Both the position numbers and the translations under genes were made by a program. A stretch of 64,000 bases of DNA, taken from contig CM029121.1 of the NCBI GenBank assembly GCA_016859345.1, positions 7,381,911 through 7,445,910 of the forward strand, read 5' to 3'. Numbering within the stretch: the stretch's first letter is position 1; each line of letters begins with the position of its first letter. The DNA is from Istiophorus platypterus. Taxonomy: Eukaryota > Chordata > Actinopteri > Istiophoriformes > Istiophoridae. Below are positions 12,325-22,779 of this stretch, piece after piece. Under the pieces are notes generated by a model. It worked only from the letters and a program-made list of their open reading frames with translations. It searched no databases and had not been told where the DNA came from.

Positions 12325-12715
12325 TTCTAAAAGTATTCAGACGCTTAATTCAGCACTTTGTACTTTGTTTTTAGCAGCAATTACAGCTTTCAGTCTTCTG
12401 GGGATAAATCTCTACAAGCTTTGCAAACCTGGATTTGGGCAGTTTATCCCATTTTTCCGGGCAGATCCTCTCAAGCTCCATCAGACTAGATAGGAGGCAT
12501 CAGTGAAATGCCATGTTTAGCTTGCTCCATAAATTTTTTATGGTGTCTAAGTCTGGGGCTTTGGCTGGGCCACTCCAGGACAGTTGAAGACTTCTCCTGA
12601 AGCCAGTCCACTGTTGTCACTCTGGAACAGGTTTTCTTCAAGGACCTCTCTCTGTTTGGCTGCATTCATCCCTTTCAATTCTGATCAGTCTCAGGGACAT
12701 TGTCCTGTTCTATGT
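12325..12715 (-). mobile_element. Tc1-like transposon remnant (transposase C-terminal half)
   Basis: The minus strand encodes degenerate pieces of a Tc1/mariner (DD34E) transposase: a WSGPAKAPDL block aligning to the usual SQSPDLNPIEHLW segment, then SLMELERICPEKWDKLPKSR, FAKLVEIYPQ, and the typical end with the GTATTCAGA-like end motif at about 12,331. The third catalytic Glu position is no longer NPIE. Between about 12,622 and 12,625 the match jumps over roughly 90 bp of the usual element, so there is an internal deletion. It directly abuts the LINE fragment. Not functional. Confidence 0.85.
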
Positions 12716-12809
12716 CTAGGTAAATTTTATTTTATTATGGGGGTTATCACACCCACTAATGTGGTAGGTTCCACAGTTCACACTGCACAGGTCTGTCTTT
12801 TTAAAGCCG

Positions 12810-13225
12810 CTTCAAGTTTACTCAGGTACTGTACTTTGAATTTATATGCAAAACATATGATCAGCTTATAAGATACAATGTACTATTATAAATTAGAGAT
12901 TGTCCCAAACTCTAACACAGGTTTTTTAGGTATATGGCTAATTAGGCCTACTCACGTTGGAGTTGTGTAGAGCACTGCTGGGATTTGCCCGTAAGAATGA
13001 TAAGGTTTTAACTTAAACTTAGCAGATGAGCACCTGAAGTCCTGAAAAATTACTAGTTTTGATCTTTTTTTAACAAGATAATAACTTGTATTTTATTATA
13101 TTATAGTACTTCTACTTTACTAACCACTTTACTTAATACTAATGTACCTTTACTCAAATTTGAATGTAGGTCTTTATTTTTTTTACATTTTGGCATTGCT
13201 ACTTTTACTCAGGTAAAGACTCTAA
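12810..13225. mobile_element. AAGTA/TACTT-rich inverted-repeat element (copy 1)
   Basis: Both ends carry the alternating TACTT/AAGTA motifs seen in the other two copies: TTTACTCAGGTACTGTACTTTGA near 12,818-12,840 and the terminal block ending CTACTTTTACTCAGGTAAAGACTCT near 13,200-13,223. This pattern belongs to an extremely common non-autonomous teleost DNA-transposon family whose ends read roughly as TTTACTTAAGTAAAGGATCTGAA. The middle is diverged, so it may be two partial copies. Confidence 0.55.
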
Positions 13226-13384
13226 CAGTCCTGGCTGAAATTATTGGCACTCCTGAATTTAGAAAGAAATTACCAGCAGACAGGAGCAAGAAGCTTCTAG
13301 ATGACTACAAGAAAACATTTAGGCGCTGTTGTTGTTTTCAGTTCCAGTTATTAATGAAGGGTGCCAATATTTTTCTCCTGGCTA
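13226..13384 (+). mobile_element. Tc1-like internal-deletion derivative (MITE-like)
   Basis: It begins CAGTCCTGGCTGAAATTATT and ends GGGTGCCAATATTTTTCTCC, matching the two inverted ends of a Tc1-like family (ends read as GGCTGAAATTATTGGCAC and GTGCCAATATTTTT). The interior of about 110 bp retains a transposase C-terminal reading, SKKLLDDYKKTFRR. Nearly all of the transposase is missing, so it is a short deletion derivative. It lies immediately next to an AAGTA-type element. Confidence 0.75.
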
Positions 13385-14028
13385 TATTTTGTGTTTGTAT
13401 TATTTCACTATTGTTATTTGTATTTTTTTTTAATTTTCTTTTTGTTCATTAACCTTGACTTTTATCAAGTATTTTTGATCAAGCAAAATTGGTTAATTAG
13501 CAATTATTTCTGAAGATATTATATATAAATGTGATATTTTCTGTGTAATAAGAATGTAATGAGAAACCATGCACGAATATTCAGTGTATGTCTATGAACG
13601 TATTCACACTAGTTTATCCAGTTTAAGGCGTCACATGTTACCTGTGTCTCTACAGCCTCAAAAAACGTTCTGATTAATAAATATGAATTTTCATATGAAG
13701 AGCCAGAAATAGAATTCCCCACCTTTCTGGGTTCACATAATAAGTCTATAGCAGCAGTGGGTTTAACTGAAGGGCTGGCTTTGATGAGACAAAATAATAT
13801 TCTTGAAGATAAGAAAAGGGAGAGACAAAATGTATTTCTCCATTTGCGTCATGGTGTCTGTTTAAAAGAGAGCAAGGAGGGAGCATGTTACAGAGGGAAT
13901 GAAACAAATGTGTTCGCAGGTGACATTTAACAATTTAACATTTCGTAGAGATACAGAGTCGAACCTTTTGGTGGTTTAATAATTTATTTTTCCCTGTCCT
14001 GCTTTATATCATTCACACATGCTTCTGA

Positions 14029-14058
14029 ACACACACACACACACAAACACACACACAA

Positions 14059-14098
<40 letters not shown>
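14029..14098. repeat. (AC)n microsatellite, interrupted
   Basis: About 70 bp of AC repeats broken by AAAC and AACC interruptions near 14,045 and 14,058. The minus-strand frame across it is only a repeat translation. Confidence 0.97.
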
Positions 14099-14102
<4 letters not shown>

Positions 14103-14484
14103 TAACTATTGATGGCACAGGACTGATGATTGTTCTGTGGGTTTTCAGCTTTATGCCTCTTGTAGTGGAAGAACTGTACTTTTTTAGACACAAGTAATCA
14201 TATGCTGGAACTGCCACTAATTTACTGATTATCTAATAAAAATAAAATCAATATTATCTATAGTATATAGTTATACTTTGTAGAACTTGGTTGAGAAAAC
14301 AACAAATTCAGCCATAGCCGTTTTAGCCTTAGAGAAATTCAGTTTCAGTGTGCAATTATCGGTTCATCTTAGAAAACAACACTGAAATGATGTGTTTGAT
14401 TGTTGTTATCCTGCTGTGCAGGTGCTGTATGCTGAGAAGAGGAGCTTAGACCAGGAAGTTGACTAGTTTCTGATAAAATTGGGC

Positions 14485-14651
14485 AGGTTTGGTAGAAATC
14501 TTCTTCTTCTTCTTTTTCTTTCGGCTTTTCCCTTTAGGGGTAGCCACAGCGAATCAGTGTCCTCCATCTAACCCTGTCTTCTGCGTCCTCTTCACTCACA
14601 CCAACTACCTTCATGTCCTCTTTCACTACATCCATAAGGTTTGGTAGAAAT
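14485..14651 (-). mobile_element. Short LINE/SINE tail insertion with perfect 15-bp target-site duplication
   Basis: The insert spans 14,500-14,636 and is flanked by identical AGGTTTGGTAGAAAT at 14,485-14,499 and 14,637-14,651. It starts with a CTT microsatellite (14,500-14,513) followed by TTTCGGCTTTTCCCTT and TAGGGGTAGCCACAGC, the well-known 3' end of an RTE-type teleost LINE or the SINE that shares its tail. Read on the minus strand, the 3' end is therefore the AAG-repeat tail and the 5' end is truncated. Target-site duplication plus microsatellite tail indicates retrotransposition by target-primed reverse transcription. Confidence 0.9.
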
Positions 14652-14659
14652 GTAGTAGG

Positions 14660-16260
14660 AAAAATGAAAAAATACAAAGAATAAATGAATTAATTTACAG
14701 CTTCATAAATATTGATATATTTAAAAGATTATAAATGACAACAATGTGGGTTTTTAATCTTCAGCACTCCAACTGATCTATTTGAGTGAATTTAAATATA
14801 GAAAAAAAATGACAGTCATGCTGCACAAACTGTCATAATATGACAATAAAGACATTTTATTCCATCCAATGTAGCTTATTCTTTTGAGGTTGAGAACCAT
14901 ATTGGCTGTGGACAATTTCATCATGTACCAGCTCGACAGGGCTTTATCCCACCCAGAGAGGTGGTTGCATGATGGCAATCACATTCTTTGATTGCACAGC
15001 TTTCATGGTCATCCAGCCCCTTGGGGTGAAGCTCAAAGAGAATCAGATGGACACCAGCATGAAGTCCCTGGATTGTGGAGTATTAATTGAAATCCAGTGC
15101 AGTTTGGCCTCCTCTAGAGCATTGTGTTGGAACTGCTGCAGAACAGAAAGGTGGCTCTCTGAGAACCACATTGTCAACTTATATATTTGCTCTCCACACA
15201 GCAGGCTGTCCTTTCAGCCCAGGTTCAAGTTGTTTATCTGAGTATTTATTTATGTTCTTTCTGATGGCACTTTTGCTGTAGAATGCATCAGTAAGTGAAA
15301 AAAGGGGGAGTCTATCCGCACCTGAAAGTTCCAACAAGTTGTAGACTGCACAAGGCAAGAAAAAATCCATTTAACCAGTGAATTCAGCCCCACAAGTACA
15401 TGCAGGAATTCATATCAAAAGAAAAAAATGGTTTTATAGAGCAGACAAGCCGAGAATGCTCAGGTCTTTCGAGTTATACAATAGACTGCGAATAAACTGC
15501 ACTGTTTTCTGTGGTGGTGGGCCACAGGCATCAACACCATCAGACACCTTGTTTTTTTTCACCAGCAAAGTATAAGTGAGCATAGTAATTTGTGCCTCAT
15601 GTTTGTTTTCTTATTAGTCAGGGGAGTCCTTGGAGTTCAAGTCTAAGCATGGGCCTGAGTTTGAAATTAAATTAACCTAAGCAATCAAACTGTTACTAGG
15701 ATTGTATATTATCTTTGAAGATACACAGTGACTCTGCAAAGCGAAAAACAGAACTTAGATAGATGTTTAGTTACCTGCGATTTGCTGTTAGTCTTTTTAC
15801 ACTAATGTATAATCTGTGAACAGACATCTCCTCATTAGTATAACACTGATTCAACAAGTGAGTTACAGTAATAGATAAATCAAATCACATTTTTTTGCAA
15901 TGTAAATTTTAATGCGCCACAGTAAGTTTTATCTCTGTCAAATTATAAAGACTCCTATTTGAAAGAGGTTTCTTTTCTCCTAACATAGCTCATTCACTTT
16001 TTGATCCACCTTTCCAAAAGTGACTTCAACCTACAATGTGTTTAGATTGTTGTGTGTATTCACATACATTGTGAGTGTTGAATGAATATTTTTATCCCAT
16101 TAAAAATACATTTTATCTTCATTTATCTCTCTAATCTCTGCACAAATAAAACAACCATACTGCCCCCAAAGCACTACGTATTGGCAGTGTGAATGACAGA
16201 TTTATTCATGTTCATCTGTCTTTGCCAGTTCCTCTCTGCAAGAAACACTAATGGCTCACA
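14660..16260. other. Intron-like sequence, no gene supported
   Basis: AT-rich, with a stretch of higher GC between about 14,930 and 15,230 that carries several overlapping frames of 60-90 codons on both strands. None has a recognisable motif or matched splice sites, so I do not call a gene. The GC-richer part could be an old mobile-element relic that I cannot name. Confidence 0.35.
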
Positions 16261-16271
16261 GCAAGAGCCAT

Positions 16272-16327
16272 CTACCTATCTCCGAGAAGTCTGTGTACAG
16301 GTAACAATACTTCTCAGAGATAGGTAG
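16272..16327. repeat. 19-bp inverted repeat (18/19 match), 18-nt loop
   Basis: Arms CTACCTATCTCCGAGAAGT at 16,272-16,290 and ACTTCTCAGAGATAGGTAG at 16,309-16,327 pair with a single C/A mismatch. The 56-nt unit could fold into a hairpin of pre-miRNA-like size, though with a shorter stem than a typical animal pre-miRNA. It lies in unique sequence. Confidence 0.85.
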
Positions 16328-16403
16328 CTAATTGGAAGATATGAAAATAGAAATAGGTCATTTTTGAGACAGGAAAACAATATGCAAATTGAAAATAAAA
16401 GAA

Positions 16404-16436
16404 GACACACACACACACACACTCACACACATACTT
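16404..16436. repeat. (AC)n microsatellite
   Basis: AC repeat interrupted once by a T near 16,423, followed by a TATA/CATA-rich stretch to about 16,460. Confidence 0.9.
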
Positions 16437-17460
16437 ATGTAAGTATATATACATATATGTAAACAATTGATTGCTTAATTAAGCCCCACAGTTTTGATCT
16501 TTGGCTCTAACTATTCTAAGTGGATGCAGCGTTTTTTCTGTGGGTTTGTTTAATTATGATGCTTAATCCATAGGCTCTCCTGAGGGTTTGACTATAGCAC
16601 AGCAGTAATTAAATTAAAGAACTGAATGGGAATGAGGAAATGTTTTTCTAAAGTAACAATGTAGGAGAATCTTGGTTATGTTAATGTTATTATGTTTAGA
16701 AGATATTATTCAGAGAATGTTAATTATTTGCAGATTTCAGATAGCAGCTGACTTTGGACATGAGAACCAGGGTCAGTAAAAGAAAATATAAATGAATATG
16801 ATAGAGTAACTTGTACGTGTGGAGCATTTAAATAAAATATAACCCTGCTCATTTGAACCCCACAGAAATGACTGAAAACTCCAGCTCTTTTAGCCTGAAC
16901 CATTTTCCAATTATTTTTCATCATACTGATTTACTCATACAAAATTCTCATCAATGCTTCATTAGAGAACACTGATTATATAAGTTCCTGATAACAACTG
17001 ACCTTGACAAACACACACATGGGCACATGAAAAACAAATGCACATTTACACTAATAGCCATCATGCAGGACAAAGACAATCCTGCTAAACACTAACTGGA
17101 CAGCAGTGAATCATTTGTTTTAGTTGCTTCAATAGTTTTTAATCAAAGTCAGAGTTTGGTGAGTTTTTTGATACATTAATACATTATTGAACAAACTGAA
17201 AATGAATAAATCTCTGCTGAATTAGATTATCACACTCCAGTTTGCACATGTTGTCACGGTGCCTCTCATCTTAACTCATTACAGGGGTGTATATTCATCT
17301 GAAATAAGAACAACAGTAATAGACTCCATTCATATAAAGCACCTTTCACACAATTGAGTGGAAAATCCCTCCGCTTAAACCAACTGCAACAGTTCATACA
17401 TTGAATGGTAACAATCAAACAATGTAGTATATCTCAGTCACAGGGACCTTTTTACTGCAG

Positions 17461-17622
17461 AACAGGTAGTTTTATTCTTGATACTTTAAGAATATTTCGC
17501 CAATAATACTTCACTTACTTCACTTAAGATTTTGAAAACTTGTAAAATATTACATTGCATACAATTTTTAATAAATGTATTGGTGCTTTTACTTGAGTGA
17601 AGGACCTGAATATGTATTCCAA
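17461..17622. mobile_element. AAGTA/TACTT-rich element fragment (copy 2)
   Basis: Contains AACAGGTAGTTTTATTCTTG, GATACTTTAAGAATATTTCG, AATACTTCACTTACTTC and a terminal block TTTTACTTGAGTGAAGGACC followed by TGAATATG. This is the same order of motifs as in the common teleost AAGTA-type family, so it is one end of such an element. The opposite end is not seen. Confidence 0.7.
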
Positions 17623-17819
17623 CATCCATACATGCTTGTCCCTGACCACTAAATGTTCCTCAACAAGATATGGTCCACCTAACTACGACGCCTGCATGCC
17701 TGAATGACAGGAGAGCGTGTGGTGAGTGTGTTGGCATGGAGGTCAGAGGCCAGATGGAGCCAAGGAAAAACCAGAATGACCTCCTCTGGTTGATAGCTTT
17801 TTGTCCTATGCTCATGTTG

Positions 17820-17960
17820 GGATGCCCAGGGAGGGCTTGTGGACTAATTAGCACAGTGCCAACTGCTTAATCCCCATCTAAGTCATTAGACTGTGAGACA
17901 AACAGTGGTGCTCAGATTGAAGGTAATTAAGAGCGATCCCTGACATGCAGGCTGAGTGTT
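17820..17960. promoter_or_regulatory. Candidate conserved non-coding element rich in homeodomain cores
   Basis: Unique sequence with TAATTAG at about 17,844, TTAATCCCC at about 17,866 (a K50/OTX-type TAATCC core), ATTAGA at about 17,884 and TAATTA at about 17,923, within 100 bp. Clusters like this are common in developmental enhancers inside large introns. Conservation cannot be judged without alignment. Confidence 0.2.
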
Positions 17961-17999
17961 ATTCCTCTAATCTCCGCTTCACTGTCAAAACAACTCTTT

Positions 18000-20340
18000 A
18001 GCTTGCATTGAGCCGCTCAAAAACATGCACAAATATGCACATATGCATGTGCCCTAATACTGTATTTGCGGTCATACACTGAAACCCCTATGGTAGTTGA
18101 AAAATGACAAGATGAATACTGTGGATCTTGAGTAGAACTGTCATCCCTGTTAAATAATTGCTCTTTTTCTGCACTCCCCTTCAATCTTAATGCATTCTTT
18201 TCATTAATTAATTCCCACTTTTCTCATGCTGAAATGTGTTCATGCCTGACATTCGAAACCCTTAAATTTAACTGCCTGGATATTACAGGTGTGTCTATAT
18301 TATGTGGGAACACATGTCTTAGAGTGCTCTGGAGAAATTTACAATTCACAGTTAAAGGCAGCTCTGGTTGAATCACTTTATTTAATTCCTGTTACCATTA
18401 CTGAGTATCCTCCATCAGTCTCACTTCAGTAGCTTAATTGTGGTGTCTAAACATCAACTCTGCCGAGTGGACCGACACTGCTATCATAACAATCATAAAC
18501 AGAGTTATATGGCCAGTAAATAACAAACAAATACAGTGATATAGTCGTGATGGCAGACATAAATTGCATGATTTTATTGAATGGTCTTACTGGCCTAATC
18601 ACAGCAGCCATTTGTATGAATCATGGAAAAAGGTATTTTATTGCTTCTGCGTATGGACATTTATTCATCTAAGTAAACTGTTAATGATATGTCCAGCAAG
18701 GACACAAGTATGCTGAATGGGGGAAACAGAAAATCCATCACTTTCAATCTATGTGACTCTGATGTGAAATCAAGCAACTTCAAACATTGTTTTTCTCTAA
18801 TATCCCATTGAATATAGCATTGATTTGCAAACTGAGAGTATAAAACTGAAAACTCACTTGTAGCCTAATCATACAGTATGTAGAGGTTGTGAAGTTTATG
18901 GGTGTTATATAACAGTATATCATATATTAATCTGTAGTCTTCCCGTGGGAAAATAGGCATGGTTACCAGCTCTTGTAAACTACTACTTTTTGGAAAAACC
19001 TCTTATTCTTTTATTGATAAGAGTTAGATGAGATGATCAATATCACTTTCATAACATGAAAACAGCTGGCTCCATTCTGTCCAATGAAAAAGAAAAACAA
19101 CTAACCTAAGAAATGGGGCCCCGAGAAAAGAAGGTTTGGTGAATCAGAGACTATCAGTAAGTGTGAACATGAGTGTTTCCCTGACTGTGAAACTAGGCAT
19201 GCTAGAAAAGCCCAAGCTGCTTATAATCCTAAAAAAAAAAATGTCAAGACAATAAACAAATGAGTCAATTAAACACATAAACACATAATGAAGATAAGCT
19301 CCCCACTTTAAGTGTATTTATGTTTGGGTCTGTTTGTACCTATAGCTGTATATACAAAGTAGAGCAAAAGTAGCAAAACATTTTAAGTGTGATTTATATT
19401 TTTCATCTCCCTCCATAGGCACAAAGTTCTAGCTCCACAAAAATATTCATGCTGTAATTTCACAGAATTGTGGCTGAGTAATTGTTCACTCTCACATATT
19501 TTTGTACTTATAAAGCTGGCAATAGCTCAATGCTCTGTTTCTTGAGCTATGTCCTTTTTTTTTATAGTAGCACTGTGGTAACAAATGACTGTGTTTATGA
19601 TCTGTGCTGGAAAAAAACCGCCAGATGCTTGCAGGTGTGTATCACTTCCAGTAGGGGGAGGAAAAGCACATAATGAGAGAAACACAAATATATTTCAGTG
19701 TGGCAGGAGGCTTCAGTCCCAGAAAGCACAGGGAAAATGGAGCCATGTTTTTACAAGATACATACAGCAATAAACTGAAATCTTTCCTGCATTTATTTTC
19801 CCTGCTCATCATTGCAGTGTCTTTTACAGACAGGCGGGCTTCAGGCATGTATGAATATGTACTCATGTATTCATTAACAGGGAATATGTTAGTGTGAAAA
19901 TGAGATGCACAGGAAAAGAAAGGAGACCTGTTCAGACATGCTTAAAAACACCTACATATTCAGGCTTAGCAGGATGCTTTGCACAAAAGAGATGCTGAGA
20001 TGTCACTCTGATGTAAGCCTGTCTTTACAGCAGGTGGACATGATGTTTGCCACATTTCTGTCATTAAGGAGAGTTCCTCATCTCACCAGGGGTTCCATTA
20101 AAACTGCAAAGCCCAGGTGATTTCAGGCCACCCACGGATCCATCTGGCCAGCAAAGACTCCCATGTTACATCCCTGACTCTCTGCAAACAGAGAGGAATG
20201 TAGGAGAAGGGGCACAGACAGAGAGGTTCTGTAACTAATACTTGTTTCATAATGGTCTGTTGACAGTTGACTCAGGTACACAAAAAAGTTGAATTTAAAG
20301 ATTTATAGCATGTGTAAATCTGTGCAGTACATTGGGTCTT
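18000..20340. other. Intron-like sequence, nothing recognised
   Basis: AT-rich unique sequence with no identified repeat and no splice-supported frame. Overlapping 60-74 codon frames at about 19,480-19,900 occur on both strands and lack any domain. Confidence 0.4.
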
Positions 20341-20344
20341 AACA

Positions 20345-20840
20345 TTAAATCCAGGGACCCAACTTTCTTTGTGTCAACAGTCTGACCTGATGGTGGTGGT
20401 ATAATGGTGTGGGGAACGTTTTCCTGATTCATGTTTGGCCCCTTAAAACCAGTCAATCATGGTTTGAATGCCAGAGCCTGTCTGAGTATTGTAGCTGTCC
20501 ATGTGCCCCTTTATAACCAGAGTACCATCTTCTAACGGCTACTTCCCGCCGGATAATGCACAATGTCACAAAGCAAAAGTCATCTAAAACTGGTTCAGGA
20601 GTTCAGTGAATTTCAGTGGCCTCACAAGTCATCACAACTCCTTTGGGATGTGGTAGAACGTCAATGTGCAGCTGACAATTCTACAGAAATCATGAGATGC
20701 AATCTGGTCAACATGGACTAGAATTCCAAGGGAAGTTTCCAACATCTTTAGGAATCTATGCCATGAAGAACTGAAGCTGTTTTGAGAGCAGATGCTACAG
20801 ACAGGAGATGCTACACCGTATTAGTGTGGGATTTTGAATT
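20345..20840 (+). mobile_element. Tc1-like transposon remnant (central and C-terminal transposase)
   Basis: The plus strand shows in order: TTGTGTCAACAGT, a GGGIMVWG-like block (GATGGTGGTGGTATAATGGTG), GYFPPDNAQCHKA (keeping the second catalytic Asp), then WDVVERQCAADNSTEIM. The NPIE block that should precede WDVVE, carrying the third acidic residue, is removed by a short deletion around 20,636-20,642. Ends at the usual MPRR-like segment (ATCTATGCCATGAAGAACTG). The terminal inverted repeats are not seen. Inactive. This lineage differs from the copies at 12.3 and 58 kb. Confidence 0.85.
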
Positions 20841-22339
20841 AGGTGTGTGTATGGCACCACATTGCATTATTGAGAACAGCAAACTGAGGTTTGTTCATGA
20901 CCTTTAGCTGTAGTAGGAGGACTGGAGATTTTTAGTGCATAGAGCAAGAAGAGAATAGCATAAGCTCATAAAGTGATTATATATACCATCCCTTGAAAAT
21001 GGTACTCCTAAAAAGAGTTTACTCAGTTTGCCCGTAATCTTAGGAAGTATAATATACATTTTGGTATGATTATATGCATTGTACTGTCATACAAATAAAC
21101 TTATACATGTGTGAGCCCATGGTGGAAAATTTCACAAATGACCATATAATTACAGTATGATACTATAGCATATGATGTACGTGCATCTGTATTTCTCTCG
21201 TGTATACTGTGTGTATCTTAAAAGAAAACTCAAAAATTGCTGATCATAACATGGGATTCTCCCTCCTGTTTAGTGATGTTTTTTTTCCTGATTACCACCT
21301 GAAGGCCAGCATTATGTTTACCACTGCGTAACTGGAGTGGATGGAATGATTCAATTAGGAGGTATAGATTATAGAGGCAAGATGCTGTGATCATAGTGAA
21401 GTGAGTCACTTGATTAAATAGTATTCTGCTCCAGAAACTGTGTCAGGTATCCAACAAATCCACCAAGGTGACATCTGAAATTAGAGAGGAATTCACACTC
21501 TCCATCAGTGGAATCATATTCTGTGCACAGATTGCATTTTCACACTTCTGACTGCTGCCAAGCTGCCTTAGGGGATACTGGATCCAAATTTAGCATAATT
21601 ACGACATAGATATCTCAAAATATTTGCTTAATTCAAAACATTTTGAACTATATTTAAATCAGAGCAATGATATTTCCTTAGGTAAAATCAAATAACGAAT
21701 AATCTGCAAATATAAGATAGGATAACTATAATCTATTGAAAATTGATGTAATTTACAGTTCGTCTTCTGTTATCTGCAAAGCAAAAATGTTATTCTGGGA
21801 AAAATGTTTCCTCTGCAACAATGAATCAGCAAACTTTCCTCAAATATATAGTATACCGTGGCACAAAACTGGCTGCAGGACAACCTTTGAACCAGTAAAC
21901 AGACATGACCCCCCATGTTGACGTCATGCAGAATAGGTTGTTTGAAGGGCAACTTATCACAATGCACAATCATGTTTCTGCTGATTTCCAGTGGTTTAAC
22001 ATCTCACCATGCTGCAGTGACTTACAGGTGTACTTCAGGACCATGTGACATCACAACCATAGGTATGGTTTTCGGTACAACAAAGCACACTTCTGACCAC
22101 ACCCAGCTACACCTCTCAGTGATGCTGGGTGTAGTGAGAAGTGAAAAGGGCTTGGAACTTTAAGTCTGAGAAGGCAACAAACCACTGGTGATACTCTTTA
22201 CTTCCTTTTGAAGTAGACGTATGTGATGGACTAGCTTTAGTGTTACAGTCACAATGAATAGGAAGAAGGGTTTTTACCAAATTGCACATATCTCTCAGTG
22301 AATGCCACCACAAAAGTTAGATTTTAAACACCCCAAGGA

Positions 22340-22720
22340 CAAAGAAGGCAACTCCTTCATTCATCCATTCATTCATTCTCTTATAATTGGCTTCTCTGCC
22401 CTCTAGTGGTCGTTAGGGGGCATGGTAGTGTCCTCAGACAACCATGAACAAGGATCATTTACTTTTTTTAAAATCCGTCCATCTGTAGGGAAGTCTCACT
22501 GAGAGTAATGCTCTCCTTTTGGTGAACACCCTGTTCATGCTCACACAGTCACATTCATTCACACCAGCTGCCTAGTACAGCCACAGTCTGATCTGTCGCT
22601 CACAAAACATCTCCTTTGGAGCAGTCAGGGGTATAGGGCCTTGCTCAAGGGCAACTCAGTAGAGGTAATGAGTTAGAGGCAAGAACTGCTTTTCGCTTTC
22701 AATGCACGGCTTCATCCTGT
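22340..22720. repeat. Degenerate interspersed repeat of teleost type
   Basis: The segment CAGTCAGGGGTATAGGGCCT followed by TGCTCAAGGGCAACTCAGTAG (22,622-22,665) is a signature found in abundant fish interspersed repeats. The upstream part contains ATTCATTCATTC and TCTCACTGAGAGTAATGCTC with no other hallmark. Class uncertain: a SINE or the tail of a DNA element. No target-site duplication could be defined. Confidence 0.45.
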
Positions 22721-22779
22721 TGTTTACCACATTGTGGAGAGCTTTAATACTATGGGGTTCTGTCTTTGTTAATGCAAAA

